64,000 bases of DNA from Pseudodesulfovibrio profundus (GCF_900217235.1 NZ_LT907975.1:3509001-3573000), one strand, 5' to 3'; shown: positions 34,609 through 43,663, counted from the stretch's first letter. Program-made: numbers and translations. The notes: generated by a model not told the origin, from the sequence alone.

Positions 34609-34639
34609 CCGCGGCGGAGAGCTTCCCCCTCCGCCGCGG
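34609..34639 (+). other. Strong hairpin after nifK
   Basis: CCGCGGCGGAG (34609-34619) pairs perfectly with CTCCGCCGCGG (34629-34639) around a nine-base loop. No T-run follows. It may stabilise the nifHDK message or act as a partial terminator, giving much less message for the downstream biosynthetic genes. Confidence 0.8.
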
Positions 34640-34730
34640 CTATTGAGAAAGGTCCGATGGCGACGCACTCGCACTTTTCTGAATAGCCGCAATGAATCGT
34701 CGAAATGAAAAGCAACAAAAGTAGGCAGAC

Positions 34731-35903
34731 ATGGAAACGACAACCACCGAATACACCAATCACCCCTGTTTCGGCATAGCAGCCCGGAAACAGTTCGGTC
34801 GCCTGCACCTGCCGGTGGCTCCACGCTCCAATGCCAAGGTTCGCTTTACGTCAAATGCCCGTCCGCAGCCTGCCATGATGCCTGAAGAGGCGTTGAGCTG
34901 GATGGAACAGGTCATTGATAACGGCATGGATATCGACATTGTGGGCATCACCGGTCCCGGTGATCCGCTGGCCTCGCCCGAGCCGGTCATCCGTACTCTT
35001 CGCATGGTTCGGGAGACCTATCCCGACATGAAGCTGTGCCTGACCTCCATCGGTCTGAACGGCGCCATGCACGCTCCGGAACTGGCGGATATCGGCCTGT
35101 CACACATCACGCTGCTGGTGGATGCCGTTGATCCCGCTGTTGCCGAAAAGCTTTACGCATGGGTTCGTCCGTCCACCAAAACCGTGTCCCTCGAAGAAGG
35201 GGTCCGCAAGCTGCTTGATGAGCAGGCTGCTGCGGTTTCGGCTTTTTCCAAAGCAGGGATCACCGTCAAGGTCAACACCACGGTCTATCCCTCCATCAAT
35301 GCCGGTCATGTTGAATCGGTGGCCAAAACCGTGTCCGAGCTCGGCGCTTCGATGATGGCGGTGGTGCCGTACATCCCGACCGAAGAAAACCATGAAATTT
35401 CCCGCACCGATCAGGGGCTGCTGTCCACTGTCCGCGAATGTGCGGCTGCACATATCAATCTCATGCCTGCCTGGGATGAGTGTGGCGAATCCATTGTCGG
35501 CACTGAAATGAAAAAGCCTTCGATGGGCGGCGTCACCGTCCTGCCCAAGCCGACCCCGGAGCGCCCCAATGTGGCGGTGGTCTCATCCAATGGAATGGAT
35601 GTCGACCTCCATCTGGGGCATGCGGCGCAGGTCATGATTTACGGCCCCCGCGAGGATGGGCTGGCCTGTCTGTTGGAAGTGCGTGACGCACCGGAACCCG
35701 GTTCCGGCGTCAACCGCTGGAAACAGTTGTCGAGTATGCTGTCCGATTGTTTTGTTCTGCTTGCGGCCAGCGCCGGAGAACGGCCCCGCGATGTGCTCAG
35801 TCGAAACGGCATTTCCGTGCTGATCACGGACGGCGGCATCGAAGGAACCGTGGACGTGCTGTATGGCGGCGGAAAGAAAGGCAAGAAAAAGAACACCATA
35901 TAA
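34731..35903 (+). CDS. NifB-like protein lacking the radical-SAM cysteines, with a NifX-like C-terminus
   Basis: 390 residues from ATG 34731. It aligns along its length with the true NifB at 39578: HPCFGIAARKQFGRLHLPVAP (NifB: HPCFNKEKAGSCGRVHLPVAP), ITGPGDPLASPEPVIRTLRM, VDAVDPAVAEKLYAWVR, ITVKVNTTVYPSINAGHVE. The NifB cluster motif CNIQCNYC is replaced by SNAKVRFT: Ser33, Val37 and Thr40 stand where the three Cys are. The HCKRC region is also lost. The C-terminal ~110 residues keep the NifX/NafY-like fold (VAVVSSNGMDVDLHLGHAAQVMIYG). It cannot make the radical-SAM cluster, so it is probably a carrier, scaffold or regulator of cofactor assembly. Confidence 0.85.
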   Translation: METTTTEYTNHPCFGIAARKQFGRLHLPVAPRSNAKVRFTSNARPQPAMMPEEALSWMEQVIDNGMDIDIVGITGPGDPLASPEPVIRTLRMVRETYPDMKLCLTSIGLNGAMHAPELADIGLSHITLLVDAVDPAVAEKLYAWVRPSTKTVSLEEGVRKLLDEQAAAVSAFSKAGITVKVNTTVYPSINAGHVESVAKTVSELGASMMAVVPYIPTEENHEISRTDQGLLSTVRECAAAHINLMPAWDECGESIVGTEMKKPSMGGVTVLPKPTPERPNVAVVSSNGMDVDLHLGHAAQVMIYGPREDGLACLLEVRDAPEPGSGVNRWKQLSSMLSDCFVLLAASAGERPRDVLSRNGISVLITDGGIEGTVDVLYGGGKKGKKKNTI

Positions 35904-35918
35904 ATGAGGAGATAAACA

Positions 35919-36221
35919 ATGGCTGTACCTGAGAGAATGATTATTTGTTGTCAGAGTTTTCGTGCCGCGGGCGACCCAAAAGGCATCTGCCACAAGCAGA
36001 CTGATGGATTCCTGCAGTACATCGAAGAAGAAATTCTCGACCGTGGCCTGGACGCGCTGGTCGTTGCCACCACATGCCTCAAGCAATGTGAATCCGGCCC
36101 GATCATGGTCGTTCAGCCCGACAACTGGTGGTTCAAGGGCGTGGATAGCGAAGAAGCCATCGACGAAATCCTTGATGCGCTGGAAGAGGGCGAACCCTGT
36201 GCCGACTACCTTGCTGCCTAG
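35919..36221 (+). CDS. Thioredoxin-like 2Fe-2S ferredoxin, nif-associated
   Basis: 100 residues. The four cluster ligands of the Shethna-type thioredoxin-like ferredoxin are likely among CCQSFRAAGDPKGIC and VVATTCLKQCESGPIMVVQPDNWWF, with the usual GVDSEEAIDEILDALEEG tail. It carries electrons, possibly to nitrogenase assembly or to NifH. It follows the NifB-like gene by 15 bases and precedes a GNAT gene, a set seen in nif clusters of related sulfate reducers as far as I recall. Confidence 0.82.
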   Translation: MAVPERMIICCQSFRAAGDPKGICHKQTDGFLQYIEEEILDRGLDALVVATTCLKQCESGPIMVVQPDNWWFKGVDSEEAIDEILDALEEGEPCADYLAA

Positions 36222-36234
36222 GTGAGAAATCCCC

Positions 36235-36690
36235 ATGCCTGAAGCCGTTGTCATCCGACCCGCCGAGTATGCTGACCTTTCTGGTCTCGTCTGTCTGCTT
36301 GAAGCGCTGTTCTCACTGGAGGAGGACTTCCGCTTCAACCCTGCCAAGCAGCGGCGTGGGCTGGAGATGATGCTGAACAATGGTCGGGGACGCATCCTGA
36401 CTGCCTGTAATGCCAACGGGACTGTGGTTGGCATGTGCTCGGGACAGTTGACAATATCCACGGCAGAAGGCGGTCCCGCCGTCCTTATAGAGGACGTGGT
36501 CGTCCACAAGGACTGGCGGGGCCAGGGCATTGGGGCCCGGCTCATGAATGAAATCAGCCAGTGGGCGCAGGAGAACAGGGCGCAGCGCCTTCAGCTTCTG
36601 GCCGATGTCGACAACAGCGCAGCACTTGATTTCTACGCTCACCTTGGCTGGCGAAAGACGCAACTCATCTGCCTTCGTAATCGAATGTAA
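36235..36690 (+). CDS. GNAT-family N-acetyltransferase in the nif operon
   Basis: 151 residues with the GNAT signature: VLIEDVVVHKDWRGQGIGARLMNEI (motif A, R/Q-x-x-G-x-G/A binding acetyl-CoA pyrophosphate), LLADVDNSAALDFYAHLGWRKTQ at the C-terminus. Cytoplasmic. Substrate unknown: it could acetylate a protein such as a nitrogenase component, or a small molecule. The ATG follows the ferredoxin stop by 13 bases, firmly placing it in the nif transcript. Confidence 0.85.
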   Translation: MPEAVVIRPAEYADLSGLVCLLEALFSLEEDFRFNPAKQRRGLEMMLNNGRGRILTACNANGTVVGMCSGQLTISTAEGGPAVLIEDVVVHKDWRGQGIGARLMNEISQWAQENRAQRLQLLADVDNSAALDFYAHLGWRKTQLICLRNRM

Positions 36691-36727
36691 CAACGTATCA
36701 GGCCAATAACTCATTAGGGGAAGAACA

Positions 36728-38110
36728 ATGAGTACCATCTTGGAAGAAAGAAAGGATCAGATCCACCGGACCGGTGAAGGCGCTATCGATATCGCCTGCA
36801 ACCGTGAGTCTCTGGCGGGTGCGGTCAGCCAGCGGGCCTGTGTGTTCTGCGGCTCCCGCGTGGTCCTGTATCCCATAGCCGATGCCCTGCACCTTGTGCA
36901 CGGTCCCATCGGTTGTGCCGTCTACACCTGGGATATCAGAGGGGCGCTCTCAAGCGGCCCGGAACTGCATAGGCTGTCCTTTTCCACCGATCTTCAGGAG
37001 ACCGATGTCATTTTTGGTGGTGAGAAAAAACTGGAAGCCGCTCTGGATGAACTCATTGACCGGCATAACCCAAAGGCCGCTTTTGTCTATTCCACCTGCA
37101 TCGTGGGGCTGATCGGCGATGACCTGGAAGCGGTTTGTCGTAAGATGTCCGAAGCCAAGGGAATACCGGTTCTTCCGGTCATGTCCGAAGGGTTCAAGGG
37201 CAACAAGCGGGCCGGATATCTGGCTGCCTGCAAGGCGATGTTCAAGCTCATCGGCACCCGTCCAACCGAAGGCATATCCGATATTTCCATTAATATTTTT
37301 GGTGATTTCAACCTCGCCGGTGAGATTTGGATCATCCGTGAATACTTCGAGAAGATGGGTGTGCAGGTAGTTGCCAACGTGACAGGAGACGGCCGCGTTA
37401 ACGATATCGGCCGATGCCACGGCGCAGCTCTCAATCTGGTGCAGTGCTCGGGCGCAACTCTCGACCTTGCCAAGATGATGGAGGAATCCTTCGGAACACC
37501 CTACGAGCGGGTCTCCTACCTCGGTATCGAGGATATGGCTGACTCACTCTACAAGGTGGCCGATTTCTTCAAGGACAAGGACCCGGAGATCGTGGAGCGC
37601 ACCCGCACTCTGGTTCGGGATGAGTTGCAGAAGCTCATGCCCGAGCTGGCGCAGTACCGCCGCGATCTGGAAGGCAAAAAGGTCGCCATGTACGTGGGCG
37701 GATCGTTCAAGGCCTTCTCTTTGGTCAAGGCGTTCCGGCATCTCGGCATGAAGGTGGTCATGGTCGGCTCCCAGACCGGGACCAAGGAAGACTACGCCGA
37801 GCTGGAACAGATCACTGATCCAGGCACGGTCATTGTTGATGATGCCAACCCGCTTGAGTTGTCCCATTTCATCAAGGAAAAGGATGTGGACATCTTTGTG
37901 GGCGGGGTCAAGGAACGCCCCATTGCTTACAAATTGGGTGTTGGTTTCTGTGACCACAACCACGAGCGCAAGGAAGCGCTGGAAGGCTTTGAAGGGATGC
38001 TTAATTTCGCCCGCGAGATTCATGCCTCGGCCATGTCACCTGTGTGGCAGTTCGCGCCGCGCCGGGCCAATCGCCCATCCGAACAGGGAAAGGAGGCCGT
38101 CAATGAGTAA
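36728..38110 (+). CDS. nifE: Nitrogenase cofactor scaffold NifE
   Basis: 460 residues from ATG 36728 with AGGGGAAGAACA upstream. NifD-like fold with cluster cysteines in CVFCGSRVVLYP, HGPIGCAVYTWDIRG and STCIVGLIGDDL, and the cofactor-site Cys in NLVQCSGATLDLAK. NifEN is the scaffold on which the NifB-made precursor receives Mo and homocitrate. The NifD cofactor His has no equivalent, as expected for a scaffold. The last eight bases overlap nifN (ATGAGTAA), so the two are translationally coupled. Confidence 0.95.
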   Translation: MSTILEERKDQIHRTGEGAIDIACNRESLAGAVSQRACVFCGSRVVLYPIADALHLVHGPIGCAVYTWDIRGALSSGPELHRLSFSTDLQETDVIFGGEKKLEAALDELIDRHNPKAAFVYSTCIVGLIGDDLEAVCRKMSEAKGIPVLPVMSEGFKGNKRAGYLAACKAMFKLIGTRPTEGISDISINIFGDFNLAGEIWIIREYFEKMGVQVVANVTGDGRVNDIGRCHGAALNLVQCSGATLDLAKMMEESFGTPYERVSYLGIEDMADSLYKVADFFKDKDPEIVERTRTLVRDELQKLMPELAQYRRDLEGKKVAMYVGGSFKAFSLVKAFRHLGMKVVMVGSQTGTKEDYAELEQITDPGTVIVDDANPLELSHFIKEKDVDIFVGGVKERPIAYKLGVGFCDHNHERKEALEGFEGMLNFAREIHASAMSPVWQFAPRRANRPSEQGKEAVNE

Positions 38111-39473
38111 GGTCAAAATGCCTGCAAAGCCCAACTATGTTTCCACCACCAACGCCTGCAAGCTGTGTACGCCCCTTGGCGCATCCATGGCATTCCGCGG
38201 TGTGGAAGGCGCCATCCCGTTCCTGCATGGATCGCAGGGGTGTGCCACCTACATGCGTCGGTACATCATCTCTCATTTTCGTGAGCCGGTGGATATCGCT
38301 TCTTCGGCACTTGGTGAAAAGAACGCCATCTACGGTGGTGGTCCCAACCTGAAGAAGGGGTGCCTCAACGTCATGAAAAAGTATGAGCCGAAGCTCATCG
38401 GCGTTGCCACCACCTGCCTCACCGAGACCATCGGCGATGACGTGCCCATGATCATGAAGGAGTTCCATGCCGAGTTTGGTGATCTGGAACTGCCGGAGAT
38501 CGTGCAGGTCTCAACGCCCAGCTACAGCGGGACCCACACCGATGGATGGCACGGCGCGGTCCGTTCGCTGGTCGAGCAGCTTTGCGTTTCTAAAGTAGAG
38601 GATACAGGAAAAATCAACATTCTTCCCAACATGGTCTCCTGCGAAGATATCCGCCATTTGCAGGACATCTGCCGCGATTTCGGTATCGGAGCCACCATTC
38701 TGCCCGACATTTCCGAAACCCTCGATGGTCCGGCCCTGGAGGATTACGTGAAAATCCCCTCCGGCGGCACGCCCATTGAGGAGATCAAGGAGATGTCCGG
38801 TGCTCGCGGCACCATCGAGTTTGGCCGGTGCCTGCCCAAGAAAACTGGCGGCACCTCGCTGGAATCCTCCTTCGGTGTCACCAATCACCGCATTGGCCTG
38901 CCCATGGGGTTACGCGAGTCGGATCGACTCTACGACACGCTGGTCGAACTGTCCGGCACCGACATTCCCCGTCGATACGAACTGGAGCGTGGCCGCCTCG
39001 TGGATGCTTACGTGGACGGACACAAGTACGTGTTTGGCAAGCGGGCCGTTGTCTACGGCGAGGAAGATCTGGTGGTCGGGCTGTGCGCGTTTCTGTCCGA
39101 GATCGGCATTGATGTCGTCCTGGCCGGAACCGGCTCCCGCAACAAGGGACTGGAAGACGCCATTGCCGCAGTGACGGATGGTGTGGCCCGGATGGCGCCG
39201 CAGGTCCGTGAAGGTGTCGATTTTCACGACATTGCCGAAGAAGCCGAGACCCTCGCGCCCGATCTGCTTGTCGGTCACTCCAAGGGGTACCGCTATGCCA
39301 AGGCATGGGGCGTTCCGCTGGTTCGTGTCGGATTCCCCATCCATGACCGCTTCGGCGGGCAGCGCATGCTGCACCTCGGCTACAAGGGCGCGCTCAATCT
39401 GTTTGATCAGATCGTCAACGTCGTTATCGAGAAAAAGCAGGCTGATAGCTTGGTCGGCTACGGATACATCTAG
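38103..39473 (+). CDS. nifN: Nitrogenase cofactor scaffold NifN
   Basis: 456 residues from ATG 38103, inside the end of nifE (AAAGGAGGCC upstream). The frame is open upstream to 37833, but that part is shadow of nifE. NifK-like fold with TNACKLCTPLGASMAFRGVEGAIPF, HGSQGCATYMRRYIISHF, TTCLTETIGDDVPM. Partner of NifE in the FeMo-cofactor maturation scaffold. It ends 104 bases before nifB. Confidence 0.94.
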   Translation: MSKVKMPAKPNYVSTTNACKLCTPLGASMAFRGVEGAIPFLHGSQGCATYMRRYIISHFREPVDIASSALGEKNAIYGGGPNLKKGCLNVMKKYEPKLIGVATTCLTETIGDDVPMIMKEFHAEFGDLELPEIVQVSTPSYSGTHTDGWHGAVRSLVEQLCVSKVEDTGKINILPNMVSCEDIRHLQDICRDFGIGATILPDISETLDGPALEDYVKIPSGGTPIEEIKEMSGARGTIEFGRCLPKKTGGTSLESSFGVTNHRIGLPMGLRESDRLYDTLVELSGTDIPRRYELERGRLVDAYVDGHKYVFGKRAVVYGEEDLVVGLCAFLSEIGIDVVLAGTGSRNKGLEDAIAAVTDGVARMAPQVREGVDFHDIAEEAETLAPDLLVGHSKGYRYAKAWGVPLVRVGFPIHDRFGGQRMLHLGYKGALNLFDQIVNVVIEKKQADSLVGYGYI

Positions 39474-39577
39474 GATACTTTGAAATAATATATCGTGTTT
39501 CGCAACAAGGCCTGCCGCAGAACGCCTTCAACGGCTTCGAGAGAGAGAGTGACAGGCGGCAACCACAGGAGAGAATC

Positions 39578-40846
39578 ATGCACAAGGATACCACCAAGCA
39601 CCCGTGTTTCAATAAGGAAAAAGCTGGCTCCTGCGGCCGTGTACATCTGCCCGTGGCCCCCAAATGCAACATTCAGTGCAACTACTGCAATCGCAAGTAT
39701 GACTGTGTGAACGAGTCCCGCCCCGGTGTGACCAGCGGCGTTCTCAAACCGTATCAGGCTGCGGAGTACATGGATAAGGTATTGGAAAAGGAACCGCGTA
39801 TCACGGTGGCAGGCATTGCCGGTCCGGGCGATCCGTTTGCCAACCCTGCCGAAACCATTGAGACCATGCGTCTGCTCAATCAGAAGCATCCACAGCTCCT
39901 GTTCTGCCTGTCGTCCAATGGCATGGGAATCCTGCCGTATCTGGATGATATAGCCGAGCTGGGCGTGTCCCATGTGACCATCACCATTTCGGCGGTGGAC
40001 CCGGCCATTGGCGCGAAAATCTACTCCTGGGTCAAGGATGGCAATGTCGTCTATCGCGGCGAGCAGGGGGCCAAAATCCTGCTGGACCGGCAGTTGGCAG
40101 CCATCAAGGGCCTCAAGGAGCGGGGCGTTGTGGTTAAGGTGAACTCCATCGTCATTCCGGGCATCAACGATGAGCACATTGTAGAAGTTGCCAAGGTTGC
40201 CGCAGAACTCGGGGCCGACATCCAGAACATGATTCCACTCAAGCCGACGCAGGATACCCCGTTCTCGGGAATCACCGAACCCGGTAGGGAGACCGTTGTT
40301 CCCCTGCGCAAGGAGGCGGGCGAATACATCGAGCAGATGACCCACTGCAAGCGGTGTCGTGCCGATGCTGTCGGCCTGCTGAACGAAGACAAGTCTATGG
40401 CCCTGTGCGGCACCTTGCAGGCTTGCTCCAAGCTCAAGCCGCTGGAAGTGGAAATGGCCCGCCCTTACGTGGCGGTTGCCACCCGTGAAGGCATGCTGGT
40501 GAATCAGCACCTCGGTGAGGCCGGATCATTCCAGATATGGGGCGAATCAGATGCCGGAACCTTCCGGATGGTGGAGGAACGTCAGGCGCCGAAATCCGGG
40601 TGTGGTCCCCAGCGTTGGGCTGACCTTGCCAACACCTTGAGCGACTGTCGCGCTGTATTGTGTGCGGCAATCGGTGAAACACCGAAGATGTTGCTGGAAG
40701 AGCATGGGGTGAAATCCTATGTCGTGGACGGGTTCATCGAGGATGCGCTGCGGTTTGTCTATGAAGGCGGCGACATCAATGCACTCAAGGTGCGACGTAG
40801 CGGCATCGGCTCGGCCTGTTCGGGTGGCGGTGGCGGCTGCGGCTAA
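39578..40846 (+). CDS. nifB: FeMo-cofactor precursor synthase NifB (radical SAM) with NifX domain
   Basis: 422 residues. Radical-SAM motif Cys30-x3-Cys34-x2-Cys37 (CNIQCNYC) with the NifB-specific HPCF (Cys10), Cys19 and HLPVAP before it. GGE-like AGIAGPGDPFANP; second cluster cysteines in HCKRCRADAVG. The C-terminal NifX/NafY-like domain begins at about residue 295 (RPYVAVATREGMLVNQHLGEAGSFQIWG), and the protein ends in a Gly/Cys-rich tail. It fuses two 4Fe-4S clusters and inserts a carbide from SAM to give the 8Fe core of the cofactor. It is the intact paralogue of the cysteine-less protein at 34731. Confidence 0.96.
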   Translation: MHKDTTKHPCFNKEKAGSCGRVHLPVAPKCNIQCNYCNRKYDCVNESRPGVTSGVLKPYQAAEYMDKVLEKEPRITVAGIAGPGDPFANPAETIETMRLLNQKHPQLLFCLSSNGMGILPYLDDIAELGVSHVTITISAVDPAIGAKIYSWVKDGNVVYRGEQGAKILLDRQLAAIKGLKERGVVVKVNSIVIPGINDEHIVEVAKVAAELGADIQNMIPLKPTQDTPFSGITEPGRETVVPLRKEAGEYIEQMTHCKRCRADAVGLLNEDKSMALCGTLQACSKLKPLEVEMARPYVAVATREGMLVNQHLGEAGSFQIWGESDAGTFRMVEERQAPKSGCGPQRWADLANTLSDCRAVLCAAIGETPKMLLEEHGVKSYVVDGFIEDALRFVYEGGDINALKVRRSGIGSACSGGGGGCG

Positions 40847-40887
40847 TCATGTCACTGTCATAAAACACCTATATCAAGGAGAGACCG

Positions 40888-41133
40888 ATGAAAAAGGAAA
40901 CACTGGAAAAAGTTTTCGAGTATGCATCCAAGCCGGTGCAGGGGACCATGTCCCGCAAACTGCGAAAGGATGTCAAAATTCAGGTCAATGAAGGCGAAGT
41001 GTACGAAGGTGCAACCCTGTTTCTGGGTGAAGAGTTCGTCCGGGTGACATGTGCCAAGGACGGAGCAGCCTTGAATACCTATTACGATTGGGAGCGCATT
41101 GCATCGGTCCGTACCATTGGTCCGGTCGAGTAA
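40888..41133 (+). CDS. Small nif-operon protein of unknown function
   Basis: 81 residues from ATG 40888 with AAGGAGAGACC upstream. A helical start (MKKETLEKVFEYASKPVQGT) leads into a predicted small beta-barrel (KVQVNEGEVYEGATLFLGEEFVRVTC ... WERIASVRTI). It has one Cys. I know no name for it. It follows nifB by about 40 bases and is the last gene before the terminator at 41160, so it belongs to the nif transcript. Confidence 0.7.
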   Translation: MKKETLEKVFEYASKPVQGTMSRKLRKDVKIQVNEGEVYEGATLFLGEEFVRVTCAKDGAALNTYYDWERIASVRTIGPVE

Positions 41134-41159
41134 GTCCGTTGTAAATATGAAATGAGAAG

Positions 41160-41194
41160 CGGCCCGTCCTCATATGAGGACGGGCCGTACTTTT
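41160..41194 (+). terminator. Intrinsic terminator of the nif operon
   Basis: CGGCCCGTCCTCA (41160-41172), TA, TGAGGACGGGCCG (41175-41187), then TACTTTT. It ends the rightward nif transcript and, from the other side, the small gene at 41199. Confidence 0.92.
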
Positions 41195-41198
41195 CAGG

Positions 41199-41432
41199 TC
41201 AGTAGTGACGCCAGGCACCGGGGGCCTCGCGGTAGTATTGATCCATGTATTCGCTCACACCGATGCGGATTTCATCGCCGGTGTCGGTCCGAGTGACGTT
41301 GCGCTCGGGATCGAGGCCGACATCAAGGGCGATATCTTCCAGATGCTTCTGTACCGCATCTGCCTTGGTGCGCACTTCTTCGTGCTTTTCAAAGGTATCC
41401 TTGTCAAACCGGGCAGCAGTGATGAAGGTCAT
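41199..41432 (-). CDS. 77-residue protein of unknown function
   Basis: Start chosen at ATG 41432, which has AAGGAGG upstream; the longer frame to 41555 runs through the terminator of the upstream gene. The protein (MTFITAARFDKDTFEKHEEV...) is a mostly helical, charged, soluble polypeptide with a YREAPGAWRHY tail. No cysteine, no membrane segment. I recognise no family. It is isolated between two terminators, so it is expressed on its own. Confidence 0.65.
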   Translation of the reverse strand: MTFITAARFDKDTFEKHEEVRTKADAVQKHLEDIALDVGLDPERNVTRTDTGDEIRIGVSEYMDQYYREAPGAWRHY

Positions 41433-41517
41433 GTGTCCTCCTTTTTCTTCATTCCGTTTCAAAGGATATACGTAAAATATAAGTCGTTTGCGGGCAGATG
41501 CAAGTACTAGCAAAAAG

Positions 41518-41552
41518 AGAGAGGCCCGCATCCTGGTAGTGCGGGCCTCTCT
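41518..41552 (-). terminator. Intrinsic terminator of the molybdopterin oxidoreductase gene
   Basis: AGAGAGGCCCGCA (41518-41530) pairs with TGCGGGCCTCTCT (41540-41552). On the minus strand the stem is followed by TTTTTG, placed 30 bases after the stop of the gene at 41582. Confidence 0.92.
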
Positions 41553-41581
41553 CAATGGGGGTTGGTAAGGAGTAGGATGCT

Positions 41582-43663
41582 CTATGCTTTGGAAACGGTG
41601 ACGAAATGCTCCTGCATGGAGATGGCGCCGCCGCCCTTGTCATACTTGCGGATACCCTTGGGCATCAGTTCATTGTCTGCGGCTCCCTTGCCTATGGCGC
41701 GGGATTCGCACGGCAGGGTGTGACCGAAACCGTGGATCATGAAGACGCACTCGGGGTGGATGAAGTCGGTGACAAAGGCGCGGATCTTGGCCGAGTAACC
41801 GTTGTTGCCGACGCTGACGTATTCGTCGTTCTCAATGCCGAGGGCCTTGGCTCGATCGGTGTGAATCCAGAGCGTGTTCTCGGGCATGCGCTCGAACAGG
41901 AGCTTGTTATTGACCGTGTGGCCCTGTGTATGCAGGGCACAACGGCCAAAGGTGATGCGGAACTTGTCTTCCGGGGGGCGTTCGGGAGACTCGTAGGGCT
42001 TCAGCGAGGGAAGCCCGTCTTCTTCAAGCTTGGCATCGATAATCTGGATCTTTCCGGACGGTGTCTTGAAAGAGTTCTCGGTTACGGGCTTGTAGATGGG
42101 GGCGGAAGCGAGGCCGACTGCGCCGGTTTCTGCAAAGTCCTCGATAGTATATCCGGTGCCTTCCAACTGGAATTTCCAGATATCTTCGATGTTTTCATAT
42201 ACCAGATCATCCAGTCCGAACCGTTTGGCGAGGCCGGAATAAATCTCCCAGATCGCCTTGGTGTCGTAGAGAGGCTCGATGGCGCGCTTGCGCATGACAA
42301 AGGAAGGCTTGGGACCGTTCTTGGTCATGATGGTGTCGTCGCGCTCAAGGAACGGCGAGATGGGCAGAACCACGTCCGAGTACCACGCGGTGTCGGACCA
42401 GGAGAAGGTCACGGCAACGAGCAGGTCCAGATTGTCCCACATGGCCTTGACGTCTTTCATGTCCGGGAAAGCCATGAGAGGGTCGTGGCGCTGGGCAATG
42501 TACGCCTTGATCGGGTAGGGCTTGCCTTCGACGATGGCGTCGTAGGCGAGGTTCACCAGTCCGGGACCGGCATCGTAGTGCTTGCGGCCTTCCATCCAGC
42601 CGATGCCGTCGGCACGTTTGCCTTCGGGCTTCGGATAGAGATTCATGAACGATTGCAGTCCCTTTGCTCCGGCATCGCCCGGCTTGCCCATGAACGGCAG
42701 GCCACCCTTTGCGCCGATGGCGCCGAGCAGGGCATTGATCAGGTAGATAGTGCGGGACATGTAGAAAGAATCGGAGTAGCGGGCGGTCATCCAGCCGGGA
42801 TGCCAGATAACGCTCGGGGCGGCTTCGGCCAGTTGACGGCAGAAGTCGCGGATGGAATCGGCGGCAATGCCGGTTTCCTCTTCCGCCCATTCCGGGGGGT
42901 ACTGCTGGACAAAGACCTTGAGCGCGTCGAAACCGTCGAACCAGTTGGCGACATATTCCTTGTCGTAGAGCTCTTCATTAATAAGGACATGAAGGACTGC
43001 GAGGTTGAACGCGTAGTCTGTGCCGGGGCGGATGAGGAAGAAGTTGTCGGCCTTGGTTGCCGGAACGTTGGCGCGGATGTCGATGACGGTCAGCTTGGCG
43101 CCGTTTTCCATGCCCGAGAGCACGTTGTTCACTTCGGCCACGTTGATAGCTTCCATGACGTTGCGCTGCTGAAGGACAATGTGTTTACAGTTCTTGAAAT
43201 CGTAGGAGACACCCTTGCGTCCGAATCCGAATACGGAAAGGGCGGAGTTCTGGACGTTACGGGCGCAGGCAGAGTCGTGGTTGTTGTAGTTGGCGGTGCC
43301 TATGCCACGCAGGAACGCGCGATAGAAATCACGGAAGGGGCCGCCGCGGTCGGAGAAGAGGATGGCATCCTTGCCATATTCTTCCTGAACGGCTTTCAGC
43401 TTGTCGGCAACGTAATCAAGGGCTTCGTCCCAGGAGACCTTGCGCCATTTGCCTTCGCCTCGTTCGCCTGCACGAATCATGGGGTACTGCGGGCGCTCTT
43501 CATCATAGGTGAGAGCTGTTCCGGCAGCGCCACGAGGACACAGTGAGCCGTTCAGGGATTTACCGCCCTGAATATACTCGGCTTTCCCGTCTACTACTTC
43601 GACCTGAATGGGGCAGCGCACGGAGCACATGCCGCAGATGCTGTTCACATATTCCTTACTCAT
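41582..43663 (-). CDS. Molybdopterin oxidoreductase, PhsA/PsrA-like, without Tat signal
   Basis: 693 residues. N-terminal 4Fe-4S site CGMCSVRCPIQVEV...GSLCPRG; MGD-binding regions FSDRGGPFRDF, HPGWMTARYSDS, KPYPIKAYIAQRHDPLMAFPD, and the C-terminal dinucleotide domain GHTVNNKLLFERMPENTLWIH. The Mo ligand is probably the Cys in HDSACARNVQN. The protein starts MSKEYVNSICGMC with no twin-arginine leader, so unlike PhsA/PsrA it should be cytoplasmic. The divergent gene at 43938 encodes the matching iron-sulfur subunit, and a TauE/SafE-type transporter follows. A sulfur-compound or thiosulfate/sulfite-type substrate is plausible; not shown. Confidence 0.8.
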   Translation of the reverse strand: MSKEYVNSICGMCSVRCPIQVEVVDGKAEYIQGGKSLNGSLCPRGAAGTALTYDEERPQYPMIRAGERGEGKWRKVSWDEALDYVADKLKAVQEEYGKDAILFSDRGGPFRDFYRAFLRGIGTANYNNHDSACARNVQNSALSVFGFGRKGVSYDFKNCKHIVLQQRNVMEAINVAEVNNVLSGMENGAKLTVIDIRANVPATKADNFFLIRPGTDYAFNLAVLHVLINEELYDKEYVANWFDGFDALKVFVQQYPPEWAEEETGIAADSIRDFCRQLAEAAPSVIWHPGWMTARYSDSFYMSRTIYLINALLGAIGAKGGLPFMGKPGDAGAKGLQSFMNLYPKPEGKRADGIGWMEGRKHYDAGPGLVNLAYDAIVEGKPYPIKAYIAQRHDPLMAFPDMKDVKAMWDNLDLLVAVTFSWSDTAWYSDVVLPISPFLERDDTIMTKNGPKPSFVMRKRAIEPLYDTKAIWEIYSGLAKRFGLDDLVYENIEDIWKFQLEGTGYTIEDFAETGAVGLASAPIYKPVTENSFKTPSGKIQIIDAKLEEDGLPSLKPYESPERPPEDKFRITFGRCALHTQGHTVNNKLLFERMPENTLWIHTDRAKALGIENDEYVSVGNNGYSAKIRAFVTDFIHPECVFMIHGFGHTLPCESRAIGKGAADNELMPKGIRKYDKGGGAISMQEHFVTVSKA

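Noticed and set aside
41606-43546. 646-codon plus-strand frame
   Set aside because: Shadow of the molybdopterin oxidoreductase gene on the other strand, caused by GC-biased codon use.
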